DNA of 10,183 bases from Echinostoma caproni (taxonomy: Eukaryota; Platyhelminthes; Trematoda; Plagiorchiida; Echinostomatidae): NCBI GenBank assembly GCA_900618425.1, contig UZAN01061117.1:1-10183 (forward strand), written 5' to 3'. Shown here in pieces: positions 1 through 6,744 of the stretch. The position numbers and the translations under genes were made by a program. The notes under the pieces were generated by a model. That model made no database searches. It was not told the DNA's origin and saw only the letters and a program-made list of their open reading frames with translations. Every line of letters begins with the position of its first letter. The first letter of the stretch is position 1.

Positions 1-870
1 GTTCAGTAAAACGAAAAGAAACGTGACGTAAAACACGAGTGACGAAACGGAGTCACTACATTCTGGAGTAAATAGCCGTAGGATTGCTGGGTTGCACAGT
101 TTTCCCGTAAGTTGGCTGCAGCTAAGAACATGTTCTCGCATCATAGTATTTAGTCAAATGGTTGTTGAGAGCACCAAAAGAAGAGGGAAAGTAAACATCT
201 GCACTCTTAGACCGAAACGGTTCCCATGCTTGAACCAAGGTTACAATCAGGAGGTGCTCGAGGGCATTTATTACAATGTTTCCAGCAGTCAAACGGGCAT
301 ACGGGCTCTATGTCGAGCACAGATTCATGAAGTGGGTATGTGCTGCCTGTGGTAGGAAGTATAGAGCGACCGCGTTATTGGAGAGTAAACAGCGGATAGC
401 TTCAAAGTCGTTGATGTCTGCCTCGAGAACTGCCACTGATGAGACGCAGGGCTTACACTGCAACTGGGAAAGACATGTCGCACAGCAGAAAAGCTTCCGA
501 TAAGTTCCGTTCAGTTCATTTCAATTTGCACAGGACGAATGTGGCTCTTGCCAATCGAGCGTCCAGTTCGGTCTGTTGTCGTCGGATGGGATTAGCTTCC
601 AACACTACGTACAGTTGATTTGGTATTTGTGATCCTCTCAATTTAGCGCCGTTTCCAGAACGTTGACTCCTTGGGGGTATGCTGAAAGGGAGGAAACAAG
701 CAAGGATATCTCGCCTCATCGGTTAGGGACCTCAAGTATACATGCGTTCTTACAAACATATCACATGTGACATGACAGTCAGTTTGAGAACAAATCCAAC
801 TACCAAGCCGGAGTTTACTCCATCTCACAAAATTTCGGTCAAAGTAGAATTTATTCTTGTTGTTCTCACT
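1..870. other. No gene recognised; partly 3' flank of a CR1-like element
   Basis: No coding region with a recognisable family or a consistent exon chain was found here. Short open frames exist on both strands (for example minus 516-719), but they have no motif I know. The part next to 871 is downstream of the stop of the minus-strand reverse transcriptase and probably includes its 3' untranslated region. A minus-strand AATAAA hexamer lies at 850-855, about 20 bases past that stop, and could be a polyadenylation signal. A perfect 6-bp inverted repeat (38-43 with 52-57) frames a GAAACGGA loop. Confidence 0.5.
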
Positions 871-1735
871 CTAAATACTTACTTCGGGGAACGTTGCTGA
901 CCAAAATGCGTCCAGGGCCACCTTGAAGGCGTTAACATTGGCGCAGTTGACCACTTCTGCGGGTAACCTCTTCCACATAGGTATGACCCTGTGTGCGAAG
1001 AAGTTGGCCCGTACTTCCAACCTGGCGTGGTTTTGTTGAAGCTTATAGCCATGAACTCTCGTGTTTTGAGCACCAGAAATCGTAAACAAGTCATCTAGGT
1101 TGAGTCCAGATAGACCTCTTACAATTTTAAAAGTCTATCAGATCTCCCCTCACCCGTCTACGCTCCAGCGAAAAGAGATTTAGATCTCGTAACCGCTGCT
1201 CATAGCTTTTCCCCTTTTGTNCTTTTGTCCAGTCACCATTCGGGTGGCTAGGCGTTGCACTTTTTCTAAACATGTTACATCCCTCCTGTAACACGGTGCT
1301 CATGCCTGCACACAATACTCCATGTGCGGGCGAACAATCAACTTATACAGTGGGACGAAAACCTTAGGCCTTCGGCATGTCACTGTGGCACACAGCCTGA
1401 ACAGCTGCTCCCTAGCTTGATTTGCAGCCTTGGAGCACTGGGTTGAGGGTTTAAAATGTTGGGTCATAAGAATCCTTAGATCCTTCATCTGCGGGACCTG
1501 CTGCATGGGAGCACCATTGATGGAGTATACCTCAGCTCTCGTTGCTAAGAGCCCACACTTGCTTAGATTCAAAGGTAGGTCCCACTTGACGGACCATCGA
1601 TGGACTACCTCTAGGTCCCTTTTCACGTTTGACCCTGTCATTTTGACATCATCAGCAAACATGAAACATGGATTTTGAAGATCCTGTGCCAGATTGCGGT
1701 TGTTTATCAGGTGTAGAGAGAATCTCGCTCGTGGT
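871..1735 (-). pseudogene. CR1/Jockey-like non-LTR reverse transcriptase, C-terminal half, frameshifted
   Basis: Read on the minus strand, this is the palm-to-C-terminus part of a non-LTR retrotransposon reverse transcriptase, the enzyme that copies the element's RNA at a nicked target. The catalytic FADD box (the family's YXDD motif) is at about 1654-1665, preceded by LINNRNLAQDLQNP, a decayed form of the usual LYINDL segment. It continues with the thumb region (YKLIVRPHMEYCVQA), the block LFSLERRRVRGDLID at about 1130-1175 and the C-terminal block FFAHRVIPMWKRLPAEVVN at about 950-1010, ending at 871. The blocks are in the expected order but not in one frame: the outer parts (1300-1662 and 871-1089) share a frame, the middle (1127-1315) is shifted, and a further indel probably lies near the N at 1221. 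RT motifs 0-4 are missing upstream. It is a dead fragment; clade assignment is from memory of the motifs. Confidence 0.85.
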
Positions 1736-2345
1736 CCGTGTCCACGGGTTTTGACCAGTAGGAGCGGCAGTCCTCATTTGATCCACACCATCGGTGGCTG
1801 ATGCCGATGTGGTCGACTTGAGTCCAGCGCTGTGAAGTGGTTTGCAGTTTCCATGTCAGGTGATGTCGTTTCTATTGTGAGAAGTTGCCGCTTGACAGAA
1901 GCAGTTCATGATCACCGTAAAGTTTGGAGTAGGCGTTCCCCGTTGTCGGTCCGGTTACCTGGGGTTGCATGTGGTCCGCCAAGATGTCTTTCTGATTCGT
2001 CCAGGGATGCCATTTGAGCATTGAAGTTTCCAGCGATTACCACGATGCCCGTTGATCGAGCACTTTGGAGCAGTTGAGAGAGGTCCTTGTAGAATTCATC
2101 CTTCACTTCTAGCATACTGCAATCAGTTGGTGCATAAGCGNCGAATAAGCACGGACGCTTCGTTATGTAACTGTTGATCCGTACTGAACCACCCAGATGT
2201 ACAGCGCAAAGTCGACTGTTAACCAGGATCCAGTTGAGAAGTGAACAGTCCGCCTTGACACTTAGCACATTCCCAACACCGAGGAGTTCGGATGCCGAAT
2301 CCCCTGACACACGGAGAGCGAAGCGTGAGGATGAGGTTGGATCTG
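1735..2345 (-). pseudogene. APE-type (EEP) endonuclease of a non-LTR retrotransposon, degenerate
   Basis: On the minus strand this encodes most of an apurinic-like endonuclease/exonuclease/phosphatase domain, which in non-LTR elements nicks the target DNA. Visible in order: SRFALRVSGD near 2310, AYAPTDCS near 2135, GNFNAQ near 2020, HLGGP and RTDNGERLLQ near 1930-1975, then in another frame SQRWTQVDHIGISHRW near 1810, EDCRSYW and DTDH near 1745. The family's GDFN motif has Asp changed to Asn (AAC, plus positions 2026-2028), which should abolish catalysis. One extra base near 1918 shifts the frame, an in-frame TAG follows (near 1875), and 2141 is N. The N-terminal catalytic segments of the domain are not recognisable. 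Right after DTDH the sequence changes to a reverse transcriptase FADD region, so the linker and first half of the RT are missing. Confidence 0.85.
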
Positions 2346-2711
2346 AAGAATGAAAAGGTGTGTGTGGTTCGTACGCCTCCTCTTGATTGGTTTGGAATCA
2401 GGGTTTATGGCCAACTCCCTTAGGTGGAATACCAGTGGTCCACCTACCCGGATGTCGGCTTTTCGTCCTCTCACTTTGGTGGGAAAACACTGCCACGAGA
2501 AGGCAGTGAGTGAGTGGGCTTCGTAAACAGTGACTTCAATACGCTTGGTCGTAAGGGAGCATTTCACGAGGTGCAAAGGAAGTGTGACCAGCGGCAAACC
2601 GAGCCACCCACCCCCGACCATAGTGAGGCTTTTGGAGGCACATCCCAATTGTAATAGCTGATTAAATGTGCTGATCTTTTTACCCATCGATTTGGTAAAC
2701 CATATTTTCAT
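2345..2711 (-). pseudogene. Open frame leading into the degenerate endonuclease, probably the element's 5' part
   Basis: The minus strand is open from 2711 down to 2262, and for its first roughly 115 codons it reads as plausible protein (for example VKCSLTTKRIEVTVYEAHS, then VRGRKADIRVGGPLVFHL). It then reaches TNHTH in a CA-rich run near 2355-2365. The endonuclease resumes there in another frame with PFHSSDP, as expected if two bases (CA) were gained by slippage. This suggests the open frame was once continuous with the endonuclease. It does not resemble the usual EEP N-terminus, which would carry a conserved Asn and a SETR-like Glu motif, so it may be a lineage-specific extension, transcribed host sequence, or a recombined 5' end. 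No function is assigned. Confidence 0.45.
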
Positions 2712-2894
2712 TCACCTAGAAGGATCATTCAGTGTAACAAAATCCCAATAACCGCTCAAAGCATACTTCTCTGCGTGCTTGACTATACGTGCGTTTTTTA
2801 AATAAGCCAAACAGTTGAGTGCAAGTTCAGTTTGTTCAACCATTAACCATGCACCTTCGTGCGGCGGTTTTGGTTGCTGTCCTTGGCTTCCCAT
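2712..2894 (-). CDS. Unidentified protein-like open stretch, possible exon
   Basis: An uninterrupted 60-codon minus-strand frame starts with ATG at 2894 and has a protein-like composition without low complexity (for example LALNCLAYLKNARIVK and KYALSGYWDFVTLNDPS). The upstream minus-strand sequence (about 2895-2930) is pyrimidine-rich and could serve as an acceptor tract. At the other end TTCTAG is followed by GTGAAT, a possible donor, just before the retroelement begins. It could be an exon of a minus-strand gene, part of the element's 5' region, or chance. It competes with the weak 5' exons proposed on the plus strand for 2849-2925; both cannot easily be right. I recognise no family. Confidence 0.3.
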   Translation of the reverse strand: MGSQGQQPKPPHEGAWLMVEQTELALNCLAYLKNARIVKHAEKYALSGYWDFVTLNDPSR

Positions 2895-2898
2895 TTAG

Positions 2899-3225
2899 AT
2901 GAAGAATAGGAGAAAGACAGGAATTGTAAAAGTGCAGTCGAGCTGAAAATTGAGTACTTCAGTGGTCTAGGGTCACGAAGAAGTTGAGATGCACGAACGC
3001 CACCGTTTACGACACAGGCGATGTAAGTTACTTTCTTTGATTCTTCTTGATGCGATACCAAGTATATCGTTTTCCTATCCGATAGTTTATCTCTCTCTTT
3101 TTCAGCTGATTCATTCAAGACTGTCTTTAATAAATGCGGAACATGAAACATTTGTAACCAGTCTTTTAATATCAGGGTTTCATCATGAAATTCGGATCTC
3201 AGGCAGTCATATATCCCCAAAGAGG
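2899..3225 (+). CDS. Candidate 5' exons of a plus-strand spliced gene
   Basis: Three candidate exons precede the stronger core at 3300-3731. They are 2899-2925 (starts ATG, nine codons), 2963-3022 (20 codons, ending NATVYDTGD) and 3106-3225 (40 codons, LIHSRLSLINAEHETF onward). The proposed introns are 2926-2962 (GTAAAA...TTCAG, 37 bases), 3023-3105 (GTAAGT, then a long CT-rich tract and TTTTTCAG, 83 bases) and 3226-3299 (GTAATT...CCAAG, 74 bases). Every junction keeps codon phase 0. The 3023-3105 intron is the most convincing. The first exon and the start codon are weak; a still earlier 32-base intron (2867-2898) behind an ATG at 2849 is also possible. The minus strand is open through the same stretch, so this part may be spurious even if the downstream core is real. 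Confidence 0.35.
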
Positions 3226-3299
3226 GTAATTGATTCACTCTCTAATTCCGTACCTTGTTCAGCCTCCGGTCCTATCAGGTTCTACTACTCCTGTCCAAG

Positions 3300-3731
3300 G
3301 TGCTGAAAGCCGTAGCAATTTTCACTGCCTATGATGTGTTAAAGGGACTACATACAATTACTTTTCTATTGCTGCTTAAATTATGGTACGTGAGTTATGA
3401 TTGCATTATATTTCTAGTGCGGCTCTAATTTTACTCCCACTCCAAAAGCCGTTTTCTTCTGGTCAGCGAATCGGAGGAACGGAGGTAAGGTACTGCATTA
3501 TTATTTTAAAATCTTCCTGTTACAGTGGCTTCAAGTAACCAAGTATTCAGCAGTTCGAGTTCTCCTGGATATACTTTGGGTAGAGGGCCTTTTCATTTGT
3601 GGTCCTTTAAGGTTTGCTCTCTTTATTATTATCACTTTCCCTTCAGATTTGTATTACTGTTCGAGCACAGTGAGCTGATCGTGTTGGCCGTCGCCAGCAC
3701 CATTGTATACGGAACTTCAACTCCATCCAAA
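3300..3731 (+). CDS. Core of a spliced gene with micro-introns; unidentified multi-pass membrane protein
   Basis: Four exons join in one frame across three very short GT-AG introns. The exons are 3300-3385, 3418-3484, 3526-3611 and 3647-3731. The introns are 3386-3417 (32 bases, GTACGT...TTTCTAG), 3485-3525 (41 bases, GAG|GTAAGG...CTGTTACAG) and 3612-3646 (35 bases, GTTTGC...CCCTTCAG). Reading through any of them soon meets a stop, so splicing is needed. Exon phases are 2, 0 and 2, each matched by the next exon. The product is about 110 residues of strongly hydrophobic character: AVAIFTAYDVLKGLHTITF then LLLLKLCAALILLPLQ, a loop QKPFSSGQRIGGTEWLQ, then RVLLDILWVEGLFICGPLR, and ELIVLAVASTIVYG. 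This suggests three or four membrane segments. Introns of this size are known in schistosome genes. I do not recognise the family. Confidence 0.6.
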
Positions 3732-3825
3732 GTAAAGCTTTGTTATCATTAGTTCAATAATTCCAAAGACTCGTGGAACAATTTTTTTCTTATTCGGTAT
3801 TCTCAGTATTACCTTTTTAGATCAG

Positions 3826-4019
3826 GATAGTTCAAAAATGATTAACGAACATCGTATCCTTTTCTTCTTGATGACTTTGACGATTATATTGTAAGCTGTT
3901 TCTGATAATCCCTTTCGGAATCGTTGGTGTTTCTTATTTGGTGTTGAAGGCAACAATCACAGATTACAAAGGCGGGTTTTATTTTGCTAATTTGGCTATT
4001 CAAGCTCAGTCAAACATGA
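3826..4019 (+). CDS. Candidate downstream exons of the same membrane-protein gene
   Basis: After the GTAAAG donor at 3732, an acceptor (ATCAG) ending at 3825 would open exon 3826-3890. It reads DSSKMINEHRILFFLMTLTI and leaves two bases. A donor GTAAGC at 3891 and an acceptor GAAG ending at 3949 give the next exon from 3950, contributing one base and then QQSQITKAGFILLIWLFKLS before a TGA at 4017-4019. Phases match (0, then 2+1) and both pieces add hydrophobic, membrane-like segments in keeping with the upstream core. The acceptors lack strong pyrimidine tracts and the intron sizes are 94 and 59 bases. The TGA may be the true stop, or a poor donor at 4009 (CTCA|GTCAAA) could skip it and join to 4446 in phase. 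Confidence 0.4.
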
Positions 4020-4194
4020 CATGTTTTGGGAGTGACCATTAATGTGTTGTTGACGAAACGGACGGACAAATGGTGGCCACCAATAATCAGTGTTTGAACT
4101 GTTGGGTTGGTGTTTACGCAACATGGAGATCAAAATTGCTTGTGTTATTCCGTGGCCTCTATAGTTTCTTCATCTAGAATAGCAACTGAATTGC
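4020..4194. other. No gene seen; probable intron or intergenic sequence
   Basis: No open frame with splice support or recognisable motif was found on either strand. The short palindromic-looking run TGGTGGCCACCA (4071-4082) is the only visible structure. Confidence 0.4.
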
Positions 4195-4278
4195 AATTGA
4201 TTGATTTGAACTGACTATCCTTTGAACTTCACGTTCACGCACAATCCTCAGTTTATCGGTTCAACCATACACTCGGAA

Positions 4279-4323
4279 GCACTAGGCTCGAGTTTCGCTC
4301 TTATTAGAGTTCATCAGTAGTGC
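4279..4323 (-). ncRNA. Type I hammerhead ribozyme motif, slightly degenerate
   Basis: Read on the minus strand, all core elements are in order. The stem I 5' strand GCACTA (4323-4318) is followed by the invariant CTGATGA (4317-4311). Stem II is CTCT-AATA-AGAG (4309-4298), followed by GAAA (4296-4293). A tiny stem III CTC/GAG (4292-4287) leads to the cleavage-site C (4285) and the stem I 3' strand TAGTGC (4284-4279), perfectly complementary to GCACTA. The helices abut the core exactly as the fold requires, which is hard to get by chance. Two positions depart from an active ribozyme: pair 10.1-11.1 is A-C instead of G-C (4310/4297), and 15.1-16.1 is A-C instead of A-U (4293/4286). Each is one transition from consensus. 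This copy is probably weak or inactive, but it descends from a real hammerhead. Predicted cleavage is between 4285 and 4284. Confidence 0.7.
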
Positions 4324-4343
4324 ATATCCACCGTCCCGTCCGG

Positions 4344-4400
4344 GCTTTGAACTCCGGACCCAACGCATGGAAGGCGTGTATGTTACCACTGTACTAGCCA
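4344..4400 (-). promoter_or_regulatory. Pol III internal promoter-like A and B boxes of the SINE
   Basis: Minus strand: an A-box-like TGGCTAGTACAGTGG begins at 4400 (tRNA consensus TRGCNNAGNNGG with a few extra bases). A B-box-like GTTCAAAGC sits at 4352-4344, matching GTTCRANNC. The extra bases in the A region make activity of this copy doubtful. Confidence 0.45.
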
Positions 4401-4445
4401 GCTCATACCATGACTGAACCAAATTGCCGATTCATCTTTGTTCAG

Positions 4446-4603
4446 GTGTCGTCTTCAGTGATAGTCAGCTAGTTCGTTTGGCCCGACAGCAACGATGGGA
4501 GACAGATGACAATCTGTTAACTCCAATTGATAGTCTCCCACCAGTTCAGGATTTCCCTGCGGGTTGCGGGCTGATTTGCCACATACCTACCAGACTCGAC
4601 TGA
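4446..4603 (+). CDS. Candidate exon, unidentified
   Basis: A pyrimidine-rich tract ending TTTGTTCAG at 4445 could be a splice acceptor. After two bases that complete a codon, the frame is open for 51 codons (VVFSDSQLVRLARQQRWETD, then NLLTPIDSLPPVQDFPAG) to a TGA at 4601-4603. The polar, mixed composition looks like protein and differs from the AT-rich surroundings. An 8-bp inverted repeat (TGGGAGAC at 4496-4503 with GTCTCCCA at 4533-4540) lies inside it. It could be the last exon of the upstream gene, reached by an intron that contains the SINE, or part of an unrecognised repeat. No family was recognised. Confidence 0.3.
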
Positions 4604-4993
4604 TTATTCACATTTAACTCACAGTTACTTGTGAGTAGTGGTGTGAGATAATTGATATCAATATATATATATATAAAATACTTGATCGAGTGCACACATA
4701 TTTCAGGTAGTTTTGCTGTATGGCATAGAAGTCTGAACGTTGCCCGTAAATCAAGTCAAGCATGCGCCTTGATCTTTTTCCACATTTTCAGTGAGTTGCT
4801 CTGCTTTTGTACCAGTTCTTAATGATTATTATCATAAACTCACAGATACTAGACGGGCCTTTTGCGGTTCGCTACCCCAAGTCCTGGGGCTTAGGCTGCT
4901 GGTTTCCATCCCTGAACAGTAGGTCTTCCCAACTATGAGGTCTACCGTGTTTGTTGTTCATCAAACAAAATGTGTGTAATCAATAAAAAGTAA
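4604..4993. other. No gene seen; AT-rich, one hairpin
   Basis: No supported coding sequence. There is an (AT)n tract at 4661-4675 and a perfect 5-bp stem CCCCA/TGGGG around a 5-base loop at 4875-4889, in a locally GC-richer patch (about 4850-4920) that may be a fragment of another repeat. Confidence 0.4.
4661..4675. repeat. Short AT dinucleotide microsatellite
   Basis: Seven and a half perfect AT units follow directly one another at 4661-4675. Confidence 0.9.
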
Positions 4994-5200
4994 TTCACTT
5001 GCGGCACCGAGAATGAAACCCTACTTCACGAGTATATGGGTAACTGGAGAAACTCAGAGTTCGACTGGAAGATGATGTCTAAAGGAAGGTCGATCAACAT
5101 CGATCATCATTTTTATTCAAGACCAGCGAAGTGCCAATGGTTTGTAAATTTTGAATGTAATGTAATTGTAAAGCTACCAAGAGCCTTCCTGTTATTGTAA
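4994..5200 (+). CDS. Weak candidate coding stretch
   Basis: The plus strand is open for 68 codons, from 4994 to a TAA at 5198-5200. Its composition is protein-like (ENETLLHEYMGNWRNSEFDW, then RSINIDHHFYSRPAKCQWF). The first internal ATG is at 5036. No clear acceptor precedes it, and an open run of this length is not rare by chance in 10 kb read in six frames. It is listed because it lies on the same strand between two better-supported exon groups. The bases from 5201 to 5613 show nothing I can support beyond AT-rich sequence. Confidence 0.2.
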   Translation, partial: FTCGTENETLLHEYMGNWRNSEFDWKMMSKGRSINIDHHFYSRPAKCQWFVNFECNVIVKLPRAFLLL

Positions 5201-5613
5201 ACCAGACATAGCACCCACACCTTTGATAAGGTGCGCTCTCTGCCAGTTGACGTGCGAGACTATACCAACACTGCTCAACTCTTCCCGTTTGGTTACCATA
5301 CGAACAAATCAGATGGCACGGTGACTACTTGCCACAACAAGTTTACTTCATAAGTACCGTTGGTACTGGTTTTTCACCGTTGGAATACAACTAAAACTTC
5401 TATATTTGTCAAACAAAAATGTGAACAATTTTTTTGAAAACATTTGTTTGTGTGAGAAAGAAATATGATCATGTAACTATGAAATAAGATTCTCTTGCAT
5501 TATGCTTTAGAGCTTTTATTCTCATCTTTATACGTATTTAAGCAAGACTATTGTTTTCTGAAGTGTGACACCAGTTATTTTTTGTTTCACTGTCATATTC
5601 TTGTGATCGACAG

Positions 5614-6417
5614 CAGGAAAAGTCCTCTGAAAACCGGCCATATGTTTCTGGATTCGAATATTATGTCCTACATAAATCTCTGATTCCCATTCCCTCATAG
5701 TGAGAATTACAGATGATGGTGGTTTGAGTTTTGTCAAATAGCTCGTCTTTTTTTCTAGTGCTTCAGCTCACCGCCGTTTCTAGTATGGAGGTCCTGCCAG
5801 CATAGTGTATGCAGTACTGCTGGAGGTCAATGGTTTTGTTCGCTTCCATACAATCCATGCGTCATGTTACAAAATTACAGTTAAAACGCTTTTTCTAGTC
5901 ATACACAAGATTTGCAGTTCCAATGTATACATGGATCCAACAGTATGCAAGCAGGTGACCCTAATAGATTGTTGAAATGACTGTCCTGCTGCACTTATTC
6001 CCGGTTTTGGCGTCCAGTTGAGTCGTTTGAGTCATGGACAGGTTGATTGGAGTTTGAATAATACCATATTTTCTTTCGTCTCTTTTTTGCCACTTACTAA
6101 CATTCCATTGGTTTACATGCCTCACAAAGCAAACGTTTCTTGACTCATAGATTTCAGCTGAAGGAGTCCATAAAAGCCTGCTTATACACAACGTCTACGA
6201 ATTCTTTGTAAATTTCGGTCTGTCTGACCATAAAGTAAGTGATCTGGTGATGGCTTTTGGTTATCTGTTTTTGATTCTTGTCGGTAATTACGTTTTAGGA
6301 ATGATTAACACATGGGATCAATTCATTTCTCAACTTCATGCGCGTGTAACACGTTTTGGTATATTATTGAAAACTAAGTCTGCCAATGCGTCGGGGACCA
6401 TAGATAGAACGATTTGA
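5614..6417 (+). CDS. Second chain of plus-strand exons; unidentified membrane protein part
   Basis: Three exons link in a single phase. Exon 5614-5699 follows an acceptor ending GACAG, reads QEKSSENRPYVSGFEYYVLH then KSLIPIPS, leaves TA, and has a GTGAGA donor at 5700. Exon 5899-5954 follows GCTTTTTCTAG, supplies one base, reads HTQDLQFQCIHGSNSMQA, leaves G, and has a GTGACC donor. Exon 6158 follows GATTTCAG, supplies CT, and then stays open for 85 codons to a TGA at 6415-6417. That last exon reads EGVHKSLLIHNVYEFF, then a strongly hydrophobic membrane segment SDLVMAFGYLFLILVGNYVL, then NTWDQFISQLHARVTRFGIL. The exact phase fit across two introns is the main support. It may belong to the same gene as 3300-4019. 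A GTAAGT at 6235 could be an alternative donor, but the frame reads through it. The end may instead be an internal donor near 6378 joining to 6468. Family unknown. Confidence 0.5.
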
Positions 6418-6467
6418 AGAGAGTAAAAACGTCTTTCGCGGTTCATGATCTTAATATCTCCCTATAG

Positions 6468-6607
6468 ACACATAAACAGTTTAAAAGATCTATTTGATAT
6501 CCTGATGAGAACGAATGCTTTGGAAGCACTATATAGTTGTTGCGACCCTATGTGGTTTGATGCGAATCCATCGATCCTGCCGATGTTTGAACCCCGAAAC
6601 TCAAAAG
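6468..6607 (+). CDS. Candidate exon, probably continuing the preceding exon chain
   Basis: An acceptor AATATCTCCCTATAG ends at 6467. After one base the frame reads 46 codons (HINSLKDLFDILMRTNALEA, then LYSCCDPMWFDANPSILP and MFEPRNSK) up to a possible GTAAAA donor at 6608. The composition is convincingly protein-like. It needs two bases from the previous exon; donors in exon 6158 that would leave two bases (6378 GTCTGC, 6390 GTCGGG) are poor, so the link is unproven. The frame continues to a TAG-free end at TGA 6631-6633 if not spliced. Downstream, 6608-6744 holds no recognisable gene and leads into the next retroelement. Confidence 0.4.
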
Positions 6608-6744
6608 TAAAATGCTATCATATTACCAAGTGACCATCGGACAGCTGATCAGATTGTTTCACCTTGTCTAANTAAGTGGGTTCTGTCGATTTACACTGCT
6701 AAAGAAACCCAACAGAGCAGGACGGTGCTTCTGAGCTTTCCCAT

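Larger units (their letters stand above)
4195..4405 (-). mobile_element. tRNA-headed SINE-like element carrying a hammerhead motif
   Basis: On the minus strand a tRNA-like head (about 4405-4338) runs straight into a hammerhead ribozyme fold (4323-4279) and then a short body. The head contains TGGC...CAGTGGTAAC like a D arm. A possible anticodon arm ACGC-CTTCCAT-GCGT would place UCC in the anticodon position. The T-arm-like segment contains GTTCAAAGC and is flanked by GTCCGG/CCGGAC. It cannot be a functional tRNA, because the D region is too long, the T loop is enlarged and no acceptor stem pairs. Known precedent: the schistosome Sm-alpha repeats combine a Pol III promoter with a hammerhead. 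The 3' limit near 4195 is a guess; no target-site duplication was identified. It lies between candidate exons, on the opposite strand. Confidence 0.6.

Noticed and set aside
38..58. Possible second hammerhead half: GAAAC followed by GGAGTC and a 6-bp inverted repeat
   Set aside because: No CTGANGA block with a stem II lies upstream within the window, so the catalytic core cannot be completed.
435..475. CTGATGA block on the plus strand near 437
   Set aside because: No short stem II followed by GAAA in register; the next GAAA is over 25 bases away without pairing.
2843..3238. 131-codon minus-strand open frame
   Set aside because: It consists largely of the complement of plus-strand pyrimidine tracts and candidate exons, with no motif; probably a shadow, though the region is contested.
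3525..3752. A single-frame 75-codon plus-strand protein from a GTG at 3525
   Set aside because: It is the wrong frame of two spliced exons and reads through a 35-base intron; the spliced frame has better composition and phase fit.
4338..4405. A functional tRNA-Gly(UCC) gene
   Set aside because: The D region has extra bases, the T loop is enlarged, an A-C mismatch closes the T stem and no acceptor stem pairs; better explained as a SINE head.
5759..5881. Cysteine-rich 42-codon open frame after a strong acceptor (CTTTTTTTCTAG at 5758)
   Set aside because: Its frame does not fit the phase left by exon 5614-5699, and the alternative acceptor at 5898 gives a perfect phase chain; an alternative exon remains possible.
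5961..6191. 76-codon minus-strand open frame
   Set aside because: No motif or splice support, and it overlaps the better-supported plus-strand exon at 6158.
6500..6520. CTGATGA followed by GAACGAA on the plus strand
   Set aside because: There is no room for stem II and no pairing flanks; it lies within a protein-like exon candidate.
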